In this document: piece by piece, positions 62,649-64,000 of the stretch
Numbering within the stretch: the first letter of the stretch is position 1
Layout of the letters: each line of letters opens with the position of its first letter
Source: Alicyclobacillus sp. ALC3
GTDB taxonomy: Bacteria; Bacillota; Bacilli; Alicyclobacillales; Alicyclobacillaceae
Reading direction: 5' to 3'
Assembly (NCBI RefSeq): GCF_028751195.1
Contig: NZ_CP066784.1
Location: 1,488,001 to 1,552,000 of the forward strand
DNA length: 64,000 nucleotides
The notes under the pieces: generated by a model
The model's input: only the letters and a program-made list of their open reading frames with translations
Database searches by the model: none
What the model was told of the DNA's origin: nothing
Translations under genes and position numbers: made by a program

Positions 62649-64000
62649 TTATAACCTCTGGTTTCGTATGGCCTCTGCGAGTATACGTGCACAACTCGCC
62701 TCGAGCTCGGGTTTGAAGGTCTTCGTGCCTTTAATGCCTTCCCGTTTTTCTGCCAGATAGTCTGCCATTTTAGCTAATAATGCTTTGTTTGGTAGGTAGT
62801 TGGGGCAGTTTTCCATCAGGTGTAAGAGCACATCATCCACTTCGACTTCTTTCGAGAGTTCAAAGAGTGCATAGAGTAGGGCTCGTAACGGTGTCCCTGC
62901 AATTTCAGCGTCTCCGGACATCATCCCACTCTTGAACTCGGACGAGAGCTTCAAACGTGCAGAATTGGCTTTCGAGCTGTCGCTCATCAACTTGTCAAAG
63001 TGATGCACCTGGAAGGCTTTGGCGAAGTTCTGGTAGTTATCCAAGGTTTTGGCGCCCTGATGCTCCATCTCCACCATCTTAAGATAGAAACGCTCCACCG
63101 CCTGTAGTTTCTGCCATTCACCCTTTTCAAACCCTACAGGGACAAGAAACTGGACCGCGGTCTGAACTGCAAACTCGATCAGTTCATCGACAAAGGTTTT
63201 TTTGCCCTTTTGCCGAGGCGCTTCCGCCTCGGCGATCATGTCCTTGCCGTCAATGCGAGAATAGGCTGTCAGGACTTTCAGAGCCGCAGCATAGCCGCCC
63301 ATCTGTAAGTCAGCGTCAGTGTAGAGTCCTTCTGAACCTTGGGCCCGAACCCTTTTATCCAACCCGACCAGCGACTCTACCTGTTCCTTAACGGCTTCCT
63401 CAATCTCCCAACCCAGATCATCTCGGAAGGTCTCCAATTCTTGATGGCGTTTACGCAGAATTAGAATAATGGTTCCCTTGACATTTGCCCCCTGACGTAC
63501 AGCTGAATCAGTTTCCGTTACCACATACCAAGCCGCCGTCACTTGCAAGCCACTGGCCCAAATGATGTTTGCCATGTCTGCCCAGATAGCCCCGCTTTGA
63601 TGGGTAAACATTAGGACCTGAATGCCGTTATCCGGCATCTTCTGGGCCATCTTGTGGTAGGAAGCCACCATGCCTTGGCGAAAGCCTGCATCCTCTCCTT
63701 TAATAGCTAAAGAACGGCGGCTGTCCCAGGTCCAGTGAGCAAATTCTTTAGGAGGATCTTTTCTAAGCCAAGCAATGAAAAACTCAGTGATTTCTTCATA
63801 TTTAACTGCATCTCCGTATGGGGGGTCGGTGATATATATATCGTTTTCAACTGGAACTTCTGAGGCAAGGTCATTTCCGACCCTTGTTTCCGATGTGAAT
63901 GGTATGCTTTTTATCGGCTTGTCCAACACCGCGAACAAGTCCAATAAAGAACGGCAACCCCAATTATAGAGTGTATTAAGTGCCTGATTATAAAAAACAT
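62649..64000 (-). CDS. DUF1156-type DNA methyltransferase, C-terminal part (partial)
   Basis: The frame is open through the right edge (reading QALNTLYNWGCRSLLDLF before residue 1 of the visible methionine frame), so the N-terminus lies outside the window. YITDPPYGDAVKYEEITEFF supplies the DPPY catalytic motif of amino-methyltransferases. Later segments, QVLMFTHQSGAIWADM and AAWYVVTETDSAVRQG, are typical of DUF1156 proteins. It precedes the PLD-SNF2 helicase in the same operon; a DUF499 ATPase and further partners would be expected upstream, beyond the window. Confidence 0.85.
   Translation of the reverse strand, partial: VFYNQALNTLYNWGCRSLLDLFAVLDKPIKSIPFTSETRVGNDLASEVPVENDIYITDPPYGDAVKYEEITEFFIAWLRKDPPKEFAHWTWDSRRSLAIKGEDAGFRQGMVASYHKMAQKMPDNGIQVLMFTHQSGAIWADMANIIWASGLQVTAAWYVVTETDSAVRQGANVKGTIILILRKRHQELETFRDDLGWEIEEAVKEQVESLVGLDKRVRAQGSEGLYTDADLQMGGYAAALKVLTAYSRIDGKDMIAEAEAPRQKGKKTFVDELIEFAVQTAVQFLVPVGFEKGEWQKLQAVERFYLKMVEMEHQGAKTLDNYQNFAKAFQVHHFDKLMSDSSKANSARLKLSSEFKSGMMSGDAEIAGTPLRALLYALFELSKEVEVDDVLLHLMENCPNYLPNKALLAKMADYLAEKREGIKGTKTFKPELEASCARILAEAIRNQRL

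Noticed and set aside
59928..64000. DISARM system
   Set aside because: A SNF2 helicase and a PLD domain are present, but fused, and the methyltransferase is of DUF1156 type; drmA and drmB are not seen.

Overview
The window reads as a chromosome segment of a moderate-GC, endospore-forming Firmicute, most like Alicyclobacillaceae or a related Bacillales lineage. This is inference from gene content: a T-box-controlled tyrS, tandem small DUF2642-like proteins, YtrA-type GntR regulators with ABC transporters, a YheI/YheH-type ABC pair, and AGGAGG-type ribosome sites. No rRNA, tRNA or CRISPR array was seen.

0-23.6 kb is mostly ordinary chromosome with signs of decay. It holds the end of a molybdopterin oxidoreductase, an HPP membrane protein, an OmpR two-component pair, tyrS with promoter and T-box leader, small possible spore-surface proteins, a peptidase S51 homologue, DinB, a GntR-ABC operon (10.1-13.0 kb), an ADP-ribosylglycohydrolase/unknown/UDG-like operon (13.7-16.1 kb), an MBL-TetR operon with a palindromic operator, a MerR-membrane operon, a VOC protein, a lipoprotein hydrolase and a GntR-slipin operon. 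Remnants include a DrrAB-type transporter, an APH-like kinase, a regulator duplicated as a 178-bp direct repeat, and a frameshifted membrane protein. 23.6-29.3 kb is a run of small, mostly plus-strand genes (DUF7010-like, GNAT, tiny membrane proteins) separated by non-coding spacers that share a repeat. It looks like a cassette array, and two of its genes are broken. 29.3-33.5 kb holds an orphan antitoxin-like gene and the heterodimeric ABC exporter yheI-yheH behind a hairpin-rich leader.

34-64 kb is a defence and mobile-element island. It contains MazEF; a seven-gene minus-strand operon (46518 down to 35312) encoding a GHKL ATPase-nuclease, a RecQ-like helicase-nuclease and five unknown proteins; a STAND NTPase with a HEPN-like N-terminus; an unknown frameshifted gene; a decayed group II intron carrying a nested IS21; an IS1634 transposase; a DRT-type reverse transcriptase with its own strong promoter and a structured 5' leader; and a PLD-SNF2 helicase with a DUF1156-type methyltransferase running off the right edge. 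The seven-gene operon has no name I recognise and is the best candidate for an undescribed system. Two of its genes are split by insertion sequences: an IS21 with a perfect 9-bp target duplication and an IS5. Once the elements are removed, the split genes can be rebuilt.

A non-coding repeat with the core GCGATCCGTA occurs as three copies, plus one half copy that lacks the core, and each lies at a boundary between defence modules. Many genes in the window carry one or more frameshifts or in-frame stops. The mixture of nonsense codons, insertions and indels suggests real decay, although some homopolymer indels could be sequencing errors.
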